The notes below the pieces were generated by a model. It was not told the DNA's origin. It was given only the letters and a program-made list of their open reading frames with translations, and did not search any database. Made by a program: the position numbers and the translations under genes. A stretch of DNA of 64,000 nt. Source: Streptomyces sp. A012304 (lineage in GTDB: Bacteria; Actinomycetota; Actinomycetes; Streptomycetales; Streptomycetaceae). Each line of letters starts with the position of its first letter. The stretch's first letter is position 1. Positions 1-7,799 of this stretch are shown one piece after another. Where the stretch lies: contig NZ_BQUN01000041.1 in assembly GCF_026008495.1 (NCBI RefSeq), forward strand, positions 44,538 through 108,537. Direction: 5' to 3'.

Positions 1-107
1 CGGACGGCCTGCGGCTGGTGGGCCGACCCGCGATGGACGACCCACAGCTCGCGAACCGACCGTGGGGGACGGCCCGCAGCGCGCGAACCGTCCCTACCGG
101 GCAGTGC
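1..107. other. Short non-coding edge
   Basis: This stretch lies downstream of the DUF3710 gene, which ends at 108 on the minus strand. I see no start codon with a ribosome binding site, no strong hairpin and no repeat. The gene further left is outside the window. Confidence 0.5.
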
Positions 108-872
108 TCAGCGGACCTCGGTGATCTCCGGTCCGCGCTGCAACTGCCCCATGCCGCCGGAGAAACGGGATCCGGCCTCCTCCTGCTGGACCCCCTCGGG
201 GACCATCTGGGCGTCGTTCGGCAGCTTGAGGACGATCGGGTCGCGCGGGGCCATCGGGCCGTCGCCGCGCACCACGACCGTGTCCCGGAAGATCTGCTCC
301 AGCAGACCGGCCGCCTGCGGCTGTACCGCGCCCTGGCCCGAGATCACACCCCGCAGGAACCAGCGCGGACCGTCCACACCGACGAACCGCACGACGTGGA
401 ACCCGCCCGTGCCGTCCGGCAACTGCACCGGCACCTGGGCCCGCAGCTCCCAGCCCAGCGGGCCCTCGACCTCGTCGACGATGCCACCCTGCTGGGTGAT
501 GCCGGAGCCGATCTCCTCGCGCACCTCGCCCCAGATGCCCTCGCGCTTGGGCGCGGCGAAGGCCTGCAGCTGGATGGCGCTGTCGCGCAGCACCACGGTG
601 GCGGCGACGATCGCGTCGCCCGCGACCTCGACCCGCAGCTCCATGCCGTCGACGCCGGGCACGAAGAGCCCGCCCAGGTCCACGCGGCCCTCACCGGGCT
701 CGCGCACCTCCGAGCTGTCCCAGGGCCCGTCGGGCCGCGGCTCGGGCTCGAGCCTCACACGCTCGCGCGTGCCCTCTTCCTCGTCCGCCTCAGTGTCGAC
801 ACTGTCGACGACCTGCTCGGCCTCGCCGGCCGCGTCCTCGGCGGCACCCTTCTTCTTGCGACGTCCGAACAC
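108..872 (-). CDS. DUF3710 family protein
   Basis: This is a 254-residue protein of the actinobacterial DUF3710 family; its function is not established. It opens with a very basic patch (FGRRKKKG), followed by an acidic low-complexity stretch to about residue 60. The rest is a compact soluble domain with no membrane segment or signal peptide. I place the start at the GTG at 872, because AAGGACA lies about 8 bases upstream and because dut ends at 874, giving a one-base gap. An in-frame start further upstream (920) would overlap dut and has a less family-like N-terminus. The tight spacing suggests co-transcription with dut and the thioesterase. Family assignment is from sequence recognition; no role is inferred. 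Confidence 0.85.
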   Translation of the reverse strand: MFGRRKKKGAAEDAAGEAEQVVDSVDTEADEEEGTRERVRLEPEPRPDGPWDSSEVREPGEGRVDLGGLFVPGVDGMELRVEVAGDAIVAATVVLRDSAIQLQAFAAPKREGIWGEVREEIGSGITQQGGIVDEVEGPLGWELRAQVPVQLPDGTGGFHVVRFVGVDGPRWFLRGVISGQGAVQPQAAGLLEQIFRDTVVVRGDGPMAPRDPIVLKLPNDAQMVPEGVQQEEAGSRFSGGMGQLQRGPEITEVR

Positions 873-873
873 G

Positions 874-1425
874 TCACTGTCCTTCCCGGTCGGATACGAC
901 CGAAGCGTATCGATTCCCACCCGTCGCGCCGCCTACGGCGGCCTGACCGCTTGTGCCGCCCCCGCCGTCCACCGCCGCGTGGCCACCGGTGGACCCGAAG
1001 CCCCCTTCGGCCCGCGCCGAGCCGGGAAGCTCCGCGACCTCCTGGAAGCGGACCCTCTCGACCTGCTGGACGACCAGTTGGGCAATCCGGTCGAAGCGCT
1101 CGAACCGCACGGACTCGCGCGGGTCGAGATTCACCACGATCACCTTGATCTCCCCACGGTACCCGGCATCAACCGTCCCCGGGGCATTCACGAGGGCCAC
1201 ACCGCACCGGGCGGCGAGCCCCGAACGAGGGTGCACGAAGGCCGCGTACCCCTCGGGCAGCGCGATGGACACGCCCGTGGGCAGTACGGCCCGCTCCCCC
1301 GGCGCCAGTTCGCACGCCTCGGTGGTCCGCAGATCGGCCCCCGCGTCACCGGGGTGCGCGTACACCGGAAGCGGTACGTCCGGGTCGACGCGGCGAATCA
1401 GGACGTCCACGGGAAGACGGCTCAC
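874..1425 (-). CDS. dut: dUTP diphosphatase
   Basis: The enzyme hydrolyses dUTP to dUMP and pyrophosphate, keeping uracil out of DNA and supplying dUMP for dTMP synthesis. All five trimeric dUTPase motifs are visible: AGADL near residue 30, PRSGLA at 66-71, GTVDAGYRG at 83-91, RIAQLVV at 113-119 and GFGSTG at 142-147, which closes over the active site. The protein is 183 residues. Typical members are about 150, so the Gly/Ala-rich tail after residue 148 is an extra extension. The start is the GTG at 1425, overlapping the thioesterase stop by four bases (GTGA). It is the middle gene of a three-gene minus-strand run. Confidence 0.95.
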   Translation of the reverse strand: MSRLPVDVLIRRVDPDVPLPVYAHPGDAGADLRTTEACELAPGERAVLPTGVSIALPEGYAAFVHPRSGLAARCGVALVNAPGTVDAGYRGEIKVIVVNLDPRESVRFERFDRIAQLVVQQVERVRFQEVAELPGSARAEGGFGSTGGHAAVDGGGGTSGQAAVGGATGGNRYASVVSDREGQ

Positions 1426-2006
1426 GGGTTCACCTCGAAGGCACGGACGCGCCGGACCTGGTCCGGGTCGTCCATGGCGGCCTTGATCTCGTCCTCACGG
1501 CCGTGGTGAACGAAGTGCTGGACCTCGACCTCGATGAAGAGGGCGTCCGCGCGGATCGCGACGGGCCCGTCGGGGCCGTCGATCCGCCCGGTGGCGGTCG
1601 AGTAGATCTTCCGTCCGGCCACCGCCGTCACCTCGGCCTCCAGATGCAGCGTGGCGCCGACGGGCACCGGCCGCACGAAGTCGGTCTCGAGCCGTCCGGT
1701 GACGGCGATCGTCCGCAGCAGCCAGTTCAGTGAGCCGAGCGTCTCGTCGAGCGCGCTGGTCAGGACCCCGCCGTGAGCCAGCCCGGGCGCCCCCTGGTGG
1801 GCGGGCTGTACCGTGAACTCGGCGGTGACGCGGACCCCTTCGCCGGCCCGCGCCTCCAGGTGCAGCCCGTGCGGCTGCGCGCCCCCACACCCGAAACACT
1901 GTTCGTAGTGGGCACCGAGAAGCTCGCCGGGCGCGGGAGCGTCGGGGTGCCGCACCGGTTTCACGGCGTCGGCCGGAGGCTGAAGAGCTGCGGAAGTACC
2001 ACTCAC
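1422..2006 (-). CDS. PaaI/hotdog-fold thioesterase
   Basis: A hotdog-fold acyl-CoA thioesterase of the PaaI type. It has the N-terminal CFGCG segment followed by the hotdog core with HGGVLTSALDE, where the His-Gly-Gly and the downstream Asp/Glu are the usual catalytic and CoA-binding region. The substrate is unknown. I use the GTG at 2006 (194 residues), preceded by AAGG about 9 bases upstream; a longer frame reaches 2081 but would overlap the divergent gene. Its stop overlaps the dut start by four bases, so translation is probably coupled. The divergent DUF3093 gene begins 58 bases away and the two share a promoter region. Confidence 0.85.
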   Translation of the reverse strand: MSGTSAALQPPADAVKPVRHPDAPAPGELLGAHYEQCFGCGGAQPHGLHLEARAGEGVRVTAEFTVQPAHQGAPGLAHGGVLTSALDETLGSLNWLLRTIAVTGRLETDFVRPVPVGATLHLEAEVTAVAGRKIYSTATGRIDGPDGPVAIRADALFIEVEVQHFVHHGREDEIKAAMDDPDQVRRVRAFEVNP

Positions 2007-2064
2007 AGCCGCAGACCTTACCCGCGCGTCGGCCCTGTCCGGACACCATGCCAAGCTTGATTCC

Positions 2065-2544
2065 ATGCAGCTCTCCGCCACCCCTTACGAAGAACGCCTG
2101 ACCGCGCCCCGCTCGTGGTGGTTCGTGTCGTTCCTCGTCGGCGTCTCCATGGCCCTGATCCTGCTGCCCTTCGGCACCCTGCCGTCGCTCGGCGGCCTGG
2201 TCGGCGGCACCGCCGCGGCTGCTGTCATGGCCAGCTCCTACGGCTCGGTCCGCATCCGCGTCGTGGGCGACTCCCTGATCGCGGGCGAGGCGAAGATCCC
2301 GGTCACGGCGCTGGGCGAGGCGGAGATCCTGGACGTCGAGGAGGCGCGCGCCTGGCGCACGTACAAGGCCGACACCCGCGCCTTCCTGCTGCTGCGCGCC
2401 TACATCCCCACGGCGGTCCGGGTAGAGGTCACCGACCCGCAGGACCCGACGCCGTACCTGTATCTGTCGACTCGGGAGCCAGCGCGGCTGGCCGAGGCGC
2501 TGCGGACGGCACGGGAGAAGGCCCAGCGCGCGCAGGAGGCATAA
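2065..2544 (+). CDS. DUF3093 membrane protein
   Basis: A 159-residue protein of the actinobacterial DUF3093 family. The N-terminus is soluble, then two hydrophobic segments at about residues 22-40 and 42-55 form a hairpin in the membrane. The remainder is a cytoplasmic domain with the conserved AWRTYKADTRAFLLLR stretch. The function is unknown. The ATG at 2065 lies very close to the divergent thioesterase start and has no obvious Shine-Dalgarno sequence, so it may be read from a very short or absent leader. It converges on the gene ending at 2635, and the 90-base gap between them is filled with CCCCGAGT-like repeats. Confidence 0.85.
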   Translation: MQLSATPYEERLTAPRSWWFVSFLVGVSMALILLPFGTLPSLGGLVGGTAAAAVMASSYGSVRIRVVGDSLIAGEAKIPVTALGEAEILDVEEARAWRTYKADTRAFLLLRAYIPTAVRVEVTDPQDPTPYLYLSTREPARLAEALRTAREKAQRAQEA

Positions 2545-2634
2545 CCGGCGGGAGGCGCAACCGACGACGGCCCCCGCCCTCGATCCCCGAGTTCCCCTCG
2601 GTCACCGACTCCGCCTCGTCCCCGAGTCCGTCTC

Positions 2635-3699
2635 TCAGTCCCCGAGTTCCTCGGGGTTCTTCCCGGGTTCTTCGTGGTGCCCGAGTTCTTTGCGCTTCTC
2701 GCCGAGTTCTTCGCGGTTCTCCCCGATGGGCAGCGGGTTCTCCGGTTTCTCCAGCGGTGGCAGCGCGGGCAGCGCGTCCCACGGCACCTGCATTCCGCGC
2801 AGGTCGGTCCGGATCTTCGCGGCCAGTTTCTTGGTGTCGCGCCGGTTCATCACCGCGCCCACCGCGGCGCCCACCAGGAACGGCATCAGGTTCGGCAGGT
2901 CGCGGACCATGCGCTTCATGATCTGCTGGCGCAACTCGCGTTTCATCTGGCCGCCCAGCGCGGAGTTGAGCGAGCCGGGTTTGTGCACGTCGATGCCGCG
3001 CTCGCCCGACCAGGAACGCAGATAGGCGGTACTGCGATCCACGATGTTCCCCGGCGGGCGCACGCCGTACACCTCGTGCAGTTCGGCGATCAGCTTCAGC
3101 TCGATCGCGGCCACGCCGGTGATCTCGGCGGCGATCTCGGCCGGCATCGCCGGCGGCACGGGAAGCATGGCCGCCGCGCCGACGCCCGCCCCCACCGTGG
3201 AGGTGGCGTTCGCCGCGCCCGCCACGAGCCTGTCGGCGAGCTGCTCCGGCCCGAGGCCGGGGAACTGCCGGCGCAACGTCTGCAGGTCCCGTACGGGGAT
3301 CCTGGGGGCGATCTCGATGATCCGGTCGGCCAGGTGCGCCAGGCCCGCCCTGGCACGCTCACCGCCCTTGCGGACGCCTTCCCTGGCGCGCTCACCGCCC
3401 CAGCGGACGCCCTCTCTGGCGCGGTCACCGCCCTTGCGGGCGCCTTCCCTGGCCAGGTCCACGGCCTTGTCCCGGATCGCGGCCGCCCGTCGCCTGGCGA
3501 CGGGCGTGCCGCCCGGTGCCGGAGCCGGGAGGTCACCCCGGTCCCCCGTCGCATCGAGCGAGGCCGATCCCGCCGGAACCACGTCCGTGCCGGATGGACC
3601 TCGCTCGTCGTCACGCACGCCGTGAGGGCCGTCGGACGGCCCCTTGTCCGCTCCCCGCGGGGGGAAACGGCGCTTCCGAGGAGGGGTCGAGCCAGTCAC
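2635..3699 (-). CDS. Hypothetical protein with 11-residue repeats
   Basis: A 354-residue protein I cannot name with confidence. Residues 1-75 are polar and probably disordered. Residues 83-126 hold four tandem 11-residue units of the type AREGVRKGGER, an Arg/Gly-rich pattern that could form a long basic helix. The middle has helices and Gly/Ala-rich segments around 165-200, with a second hydrophobic stretch (MPFLVGAAVGAVMN) near residue 270, resembling proteins that insert into membranes peripherally. The C-terminal 30 residues are a charged repeat of EELG/KELG. The start is the GTG at 3699, with a GAGGCGGGG stretch upstream that overlaps the DUF4193 stop. The 13-base gap suggests an operon with DUF4193. 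Confidence 0.7.
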   Translation of the reverse strand: MTGSTPPRKRRFPPRGADKGPSDGPHGVRDDERGPSGTDVVPAGSASLDATGDRGDLPAPAPGGTPVARRRAAAIRDKAVDLAREGARKGGDRAREGVRWGGERAREGVRKGGERARAGLAHLADRIIEIAPRIPVRDLQTLRRQFPGLGPEQLADRLVAGAANATSTVGAGVGAAAMLPVPPAMPAEIAAEITGVAAIELKLIAELHEVYGVRPPGNIVDRSTAYLRSWSGERGIDVHKPGSLNSALGGQMKRELRQQIMKRMVRDLPNLMPFLVGAAVGAVMNRRDTKKLAAKIRTDLRGMQVPWDALPALPPLEKPENPLPIGENREELGEKRKELGHHEEPGKNPEELGD

Positions 3700-3712
3700 G
3701 GCCGACCCCGCC

Positions 3713-4009
3713 TCAGTCGCAGTCGCGGCAGATCGGCTGGCCGTTCTTCTCGCGGGCCAGCTGGCTGCGGTGGTGCACCAGGAAGCAGCTCATGCACGTG
3801 AACTCGTCCTGCTGCTTGGGAAGTACCCGGACCGCCAGCTCCTCGTTGGAGAGGTCGGCGCCGGGCAGTTCCAGGCCCTCCGCGGCCTCGAACTCGTCGA
3901 CGTCCACCGCGGAGGCGGACTTGTCGTTCCGCCTGGCCTTCAGCTCTTCAAGGCTGTCGGAGTCGACATCGTCGTCGGTCTTGCGTGGGGTGTCGTAATC
4001 GGTTGCCAT
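3713..4009 (-). CDS. DUF4193 small zinc-ribbon-like protein
   Basis: A 98-residue acidic protein of the DUF4193 family, which is conserved across Actinobacteria with unknown function. The first 60 residues are rich in Asp/Glu. The C-terminus has two CxxC-type pairs (CMSC and CRDC) separated by about 20 residues, the arrangement of a zinc ribbon. The start is the ATG at 4009. Homologues from memory sit next to cutRS in Streptomyces, as here. The 396 bases upstream contain the cutS terminator and a cluster of palindromes that could control this gene. Confidence 0.85.
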   Translation of the reverse strand: MATDYDTPRKTDDDVDSDSLEELKARRNDKSASAVDVDEFEAAEGLELPGADLSNEELAVRVLPKQQDEFTCMSCFLVHHRSQLAREKNGQPICRDCD

Positions 4010-4230
4010 TTCGCCTCTCCCCCTCTGGGTGTCTGCGGTGTCTCCAGCGCACGTAACGCGTGAGAGGCCGGACTTGTGCCCGCCTCGAGGCGGAGATTTT
4101 GCCTCACATCAAGGTCTGTTACTCAATCGACACCCAACCGGACTCCTCACGGGTGATCGTGTTGGATGGCGATCGGGACCGTACACGGTCCGAATGCTGC
4201 ACTTCAAAGGCGCCTCACCGTGTACTTCCC

Positions 4231-4331
4231 GTGATCACGACCCCCGAAAACCCGGATTTTCCGGGCTTTCCGCAGGCATCCATGATCACGGAGAGTAGAT
4301 GGCCGGAAATTCGCCCCTGTGATCGATCACA
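4231..4331. promoter_or_regulatory. Cluster of GATCAC palindromes, Crp-like
   Basis: GTGATCGATCAC at 4319-4330 fits the GTG-N6-CAC pattern described for Streptomyces Crp, extended to a perfect 14-base palindrome. GTGATCAC lies at 4231-4238 and a further GATCAC near 4284. The position, 220-320 bases before the DUF4193 start, is far for a classic operator. Assignment to Crp is inference only. Confidence 0.35.
4247..4265 (-). terminator. Rho-independent-like terminator after cutS
   Basis: Read on the minus strand, CCCGG-AAAAT-CCGGG forms a 5-bp stem followed at once by TTTT. It lies about 140 bases after the cutS stop. The stem is short, so strength is uncertain. Confidence 0.45.
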
Positions 4332-4405
4332 CACGGGAAAGCAGCTTGGGTGGCCTGAAAATTCCGCGCAAAGCGAACAAGCCCGCGTGTGTCGGCGACA
4401 TGATC

Positions 4406-5656
4406 TCAGAGAGGCAGAGCGACCCGCATCACGAGCCCCCCTCCCTCGCGCGGCTGGGCCACGATATGGCCGCCGTGCGCCCGGGCCACCGACCGCACGA
4501 TGGACAGCCCGAGCCCGACACCCTTGTCGCTTCCCGTGCGCTCCGTGCGCAGCCGCCGGAACGGTTCGAAGAGGTTGTCGATCTCGTACGCCGGGACCAC
4601 CGGTCCGGTGTTCGACACGACGAGGATGGCCTGCCCGTGCTGCAACTCGGTGGTGACCTCGACCCAGCCGTCCTCCGGAACGTTGTAGCGCACCGCGTTC
4701 TGCACCAGGTTCAGGGCGATGCGCTCCAGCAGCACGCCGTTGCCCTGGACGATGGCCGAGTCGCGTCTGCCGCGGATCTCCACGCCCTTGGCCTCGGCCT
4801 CGCCGTGCACCTGGTCGATGGCCTGCCCGGCGACCTCGGCGAGGTCGACCGGCTTGCGCTCGACGATCTGGTTGTCGCTGCGGGCGAGCAGCAGCAGGCC
4901 CTCCACGAGCTGCTCGCTGCGCTCGTTGGTGGCCAGCAGCGTCTTGCCGAGCTGTTGCAGCTCCATCGGCGCGTTCGGGTCCGAGAGGTGCACTTCGAGC
5001 AGCGTGCGGTTGATCGCGAGCGGTGTTCTCAGCTCGTGCGAGGCGTTGCCCACGAAGCGCTGCTGGGCGGTGAAGGCGCGCTGCAGCCGCTCCAGCATGT
5101 CGTCGAAGGTGTCGGCCAGCTCCTTCAGCTCGTCGTCCGGGCCGTCCAGCTCGATACGGCGGGACAGGTCCGAGCCCGCCACCGCGCGCGCGGTGCGCGT
5201 GATCCGGCCGAGCGGGGACAGCACGCGGCCCGCCATCGCGTAGCCGAAGGCGAAGGCGATCACGGCGAGGCCGAGGAGGGCCAGGAGCGAGCGGCTGAGC
5301 AGGTCGTCGAGGACGGCCTGGCGCTGATGGTCGATGCAGTCGCTGATCGCCGCGTTGAACTGCGTGAGCGTCAAGCCGCTCGTGTTGTTGATGGCCGGGC
5401 AGTTGTCGCTGGCGACACTGATGTCGGTACCGCTCACGATCTTGTACAGCGGTGTGTTGCCCGTGTTCACCGCCTGGGCGGCGAGCAGGTAGATGATCGA
5501 CAGCAGCAGGATGCCGGCGATCAGGAACATGCCGCCGTACAGCAGGGTGAGCCGTATGCGGATGGTCGGGCGCAGCCACGGGAACGGGGGCTGCGCCCTT
5601 CTCGGGTCCCAGGTGGGTTTCGGGGGTGCCTGGGGAGGCGCGGGTGTGGAGGCCAC
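4406..5656 (-). CDS. cutS: Sensor histidine kinase CutS
   Basis: Membrane sensor kinase of the CutRS two-component system. The 416 residues comprise a Pro-rich cytoplasmic N-terminus, TM1 at about 36-58, an extracytoplasmic loop of about 60 residues, TM2 at about 122-142, HAMP, a dimerisation domain with phospho-accepting His207 in NASHELRTP, and a catalytic domain with the N box (NLVQNAVRYN) and G box (GVGLGLSIV). The loop has two cysteines, C86 and C107. CutS has been linked to sensing secretion or disulphide stress, and these are the candidate redox pair. The start is the GTG at 5656, five bases after the cutR stop, so the two genes are co-transcribed. Confidence 0.88.
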   Translation of the reverse strand: MASTPAPPQAPPKPTWDPRRAQPPFPWLRPTIRIRLTLLYGGMFLIAGILLLSIIYLLAAQAVNTGNTPLYKIVSGTDISVASDNCPAINNTSGLTLTQFNAAISDCIDHQRQAVLDDLLSRSLLALLGLAVIAFAFGYAMAGRVLSPLGRITRTARAVAGSDLSRRIELDGPDDELKELADTFDDMLERLQRAFTAQQRFVGNASHELRTPLAINRTLLEVHLSDPNAPMELQQLGKTLLATNERSEQLVEGLLLLARSDNQIVERKPVDLAEVAGQAIDQVHGEAEAKGVEIRGRRDSAIVQGNGVLLERIALNLVQNAVRYNVPEDGWVEVTTELQHGQAILVVSNTGPVVPAYEIDNLFEPFRRLRTERTGSDKGVGLGLSIVRSVARAHGGHIVAQPREGGGLVMRVALPL

Positions 5657-5661
5657 GGGGA

Positions 5662-6315
5662 TCAGATCCGGTAACCGGAGCCGGGCACGGTGACGATCAC
5701 CGGCGGTTCGCCGAGCTTGCGGCGCAGCGTCATGACGGTCACCCGCACGACGTTGGTGAACGGGTCGGTGTTCTCGTCCCACGCCTTCTCCAGGAGCTGC
5801 TCGGCGGAGACGACGGCGCCCTCGCTGCGCATCAGCACCTCCAGGACGGCGAACTCCTTGGGCGCGAGCTGGACCTCCTTGCCGTCGCGGAAGACCTCGC
5901 GGCGGTTGGGGTCGAGCTTGATGCCGGCGCGCTCCAGGACGGGCGGCAGGGGCACGCTGGTGCGCCGGCCGAGGGCACGCACGCGTGCGATGAGCTCGCT
6001 GAAGGCGAAGGGCTTGGGGAGATAGTCGTCGGCGCCGATCTCCAGGCCTTCGACACGGTCGCTGACGTCGCCGGAGGCCGTCAGCATCAGCACGCGCGTG
6101 GGCATGCCGAGTTCGACGATCTTGCGGCAGACGTCGTCGCCGTGCACCAGCGGGAGGTCGCGGTCGAGGACGACCACGTCGTAGTCGTTGACGCCGATGC
6201 GTTCCAGGGCGGCCGCACCGTCGTACACGACGTCGACGGCCATGGCCTCCCGGCGCAGTCCGGTGGCCACCGCATCGGCGAGCAGCTGCTCGTCCTCGAC
6301 GACGAGTACGCGCAC
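5662..6315 (-). CDS. cutR: Response regulator CutR (OmpR type)
   Basis: DNA-binding partner of CutS. At 217 residues it matches the length I recall for S. lividans CutR. The receiver domain has the acidic pair E7/D8, phospho-acceptor D51 and K101 (LPKPF). The C-terminal OmpR/PhoB winged helix ends in TVPGSGYRI. I choose the GTG at 6315 because the family begins VRVLVVEDEQ and because GGAAGGACAG is placed 8 bases upstream. An upstream in-frame start near 6471 would add 52 residues with no family match. In S. lividans the pair was named for effects on copper-related phenotypes; later work connects it to envelope and secretion stress. Confidence 0.9.
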   Translation of the reverse strand: MRVLVVEDEQLLADAVATGLRREAMAVDVVYDGAAALERIGVNDYDVVVLDRDLPLVHGDDVCRKIVELGMPTRVLMLTASGDVSDRVEGLEIGADDYLPKPFAFSELIARVRALGRRTSVPLPPVLERAGIKLDPNRREVFRDGKEVQLAPKEFAVLEVLMRSEGAVVSAEQLLEKAWDENTDPFTNVVRVTVMTLRRKLGEPPVIVTVPGSGYRI

Positions 6316-6730
6316 GTCGCTGTCCTTCCTGTGTCCACCCGCGTAGTGCTCGGGGCGCACGCGGGCAGGGGTCGTGGTGAGTGTGTTGACCTCCATCCTG
6401 CCCTTTTCGGCCATAAGTCGGCGGTAAGGCGGGTGAGGGCGGCATGAAGGACGGGTGTGCAGCCCGGGCATGCGAATTTTTCTCGTCCGGTTGAGGTTTC
6501 CGTGGGAGGGAGCGAGGGGAGGACGGCTTTACACCCCGCGATCACGCTCTGCATGGACCACAGCACCATGTGGTACTCAGCGTTCCGCTTTCCGCAGAGT
6601 GGGCGTGGGTGTCCGGCACCGTCGCCGCCCGGCCTGGGCAGCGCTGGGCACCCACAGGAGACGTGATCGCCCCTTCCAACTGGCACACCCCCGTGCCATC
6701 GACCCACGACCCAGGACGAGGGGGCGCAGC
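6316..6730. other. Divergent intergenic region upstream of cutR
   Basis: 415 bases between the divergent cutR and a small plus-strand ORF. It is slightly richer in A+T around 6475-6500. Frames that cross it on either strand show no family-like sequence. I see no clear operator. Confidence 0.4.
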
Positions 6731-6904
6731 ATGGACGCATTCACCGCAGGACTTCTGCAGCGCATAAGGGCGACCGAGTCCGACCTGACGCGGGCTCGCG
6801 ACGAGGGCGACGACTTCCTCGTCGAGGTGGAGCAGGGCGAGCTCGACGACCTGCGCCGCCTCGCCGCCGAGCACGGTGTGGAGGTCGGCGCGACGAGCGT
6901 CTGA
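6731..6904 (+). CDS. Small conserved hypothetical protein
   Basis: A 57-residue acidic, helical protein starting MDAFTAGLLQRIRATESDL and ending in a short acidic tail. I recognise it only as a type of small ORF seen beside cutRS in Streptomyces. The ATG at 6731 is preceded by GAGGGGG at good spacing. It has no cysteines, membrane segment or known motif. It ends just before a strong bidirectional terminator. A longer in-frame start at 6455 would add a non-conserved-looking Arg-rich segment and is less likely. Confidence 0.6.
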   Translation: MDAFTAGLLQRIRATESDLTRARDEGDDFLVEVEQGELDDLRRLAAEHGVEVGATSV

Positions 6905-6920
6905 GCGGTTCGCGCACGCG

Positions 6921-6961
6921 ACGCGAGGGCCCCGGCGAATCCAGCGCCGGGGCCCTCGTGT
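6921..6961. terminator. Bidirectional terminator
   Basis: A perfect 14-bp stem (6924-6937 with 6945-6958), extended to 17 bp with one G-U pair, and a 7-base loop. It sits between the convergent small ORF and the inositol-monophosphatase gene, so it can end both transcripts. Confidence 0.85.
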
Positions 6962-6975
6962 GTCCGGGAGCAGAC

Positions 6976-7791
6976 TCAGTCGTGCCAGGCGCCGAAGTCC
7001 TCCAGCAACCGCTGGAGGGGCTCGAAGACGCCCGGGGTGGCCGCGATCGCCAGATCGCGTGAGGGGCGCTCTCCGGGGCGTCCACCGGTCAGCGCGCCCG
7101 CCTCCCGGGCGATCAGGTCGCCTGCGGCGAGGTCCCAGGGGTGCAGACCGCGCTCGTAGTAGCCGTCGAGACGGCCGGCCGCCACGTCGCACAGGTCGGC
7201 CGCGGCCGACCCCGCGCGCCGGATGTCGCGCACCAGCGGAATCAGCCGGGCCGCGACCTCGGCCTGGTGGGTGCGGACCTCGGTGACGTAGTTGAAGCCG
7301 GTGGAGACCAGGGCCTGCTCGAGCGGTGCCGTCGGCCGGCAGGCGAGGACGCGCTCGCCCGCCCAGGCACCGGTCGCCCGCGCGCCGCCGCCGCGCACGG
7401 CGTGATACGTCTCGCCGCGCATCGGGATCGCGACCACCCCGACGACGGTCTCGCCGTCCTGTTCGGCCGCGATGGAGACGGCCCAGGTGGGCAGCCCGTA
7501 GAGGTAGTTCACCGTGCCGTCGAGCGGGTCGATCACCCAGCGCACGCCGCTGCTGCCCTCGCTGGAGGCGCCCTCCTCGCCGAGGAAGCCGTCGTCGGGT
7601 CGGTGCTCGGAGATCAGGCCGGTGATCAGCTTCTCCGCGGCGATGTCCATCTCGGTCACCACGTCGATCGGGCTCGACTTGGTGGCGGCGACCGCGAGGT
7701 CGGCCGGGCGGCCGTCGCGCAGCAGCTCACCGGCCCGGCGGGCGGCCTCCTGGGCGAGTTCCAGCAGGTCCTTGTGCAGGGGGTCGGTCAC
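6976..7791 (-). CDS. Inositol monophosphatase family protein
   Basis: A 271-residue Mg-dependent phosphatase of the IMPase/FIG family. Family motifs are FLGEEGASSEG (metal-binding Glu), WVIDPLDGTVNYLYGLP (the Asp-x-Asp-Gly-Thr metal site) and GLHPWDLAAGDLIAREAG (the WD motif). Likely substrates are inositol phosphates, histidinol phosphate or related sugar phosphates, and sequence alone does not decide. The start is the GTG at 7791. Its Shine-Dalgarno GAGGAG includes the hemH stop codon, so it is translated directly after hemH on the same transcript. Confidence 0.88.
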   Translation of the reverse strand: MTDPLHKDLLELAQEAARRAGELLRDGRPADLAVAATKSSPIDVVTEMDIAAEKLITGLISEHRPDDGFLGEEGASSEGSSGVRWVIDPLDGTVNYLYGLPTWAVSIAAEQDGETVVGVVAIPMRGETYHAVRGGGARATGAWAGERVLACRPTAPLEQALVSTGFNYVTEVRTHQAEVAARLIPLVRDIRRAGSAAADLCDVAAGRLDGYYERGLHPWDLAAGDLIAREAGALTGGRPGERPSRDLAIAATPGVFEPLQRLLEDFGAWHD

Positions 7792-7799
7792 GGCGCTCC

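Larger units (their letters stand above)
4010..4405. other. Intergenic region between cutS and DUF4193
   Basis: Upstream of DUF4193 and downstream of cutS. It holds the likely cutS terminator (4247-4265), a 14-base perfect palindrome TGTGATCGATCACA at 4318-4331 and a GTGATCAC palindrome at 4231-4238. I see no convincing gene. Confidence 0.6.
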
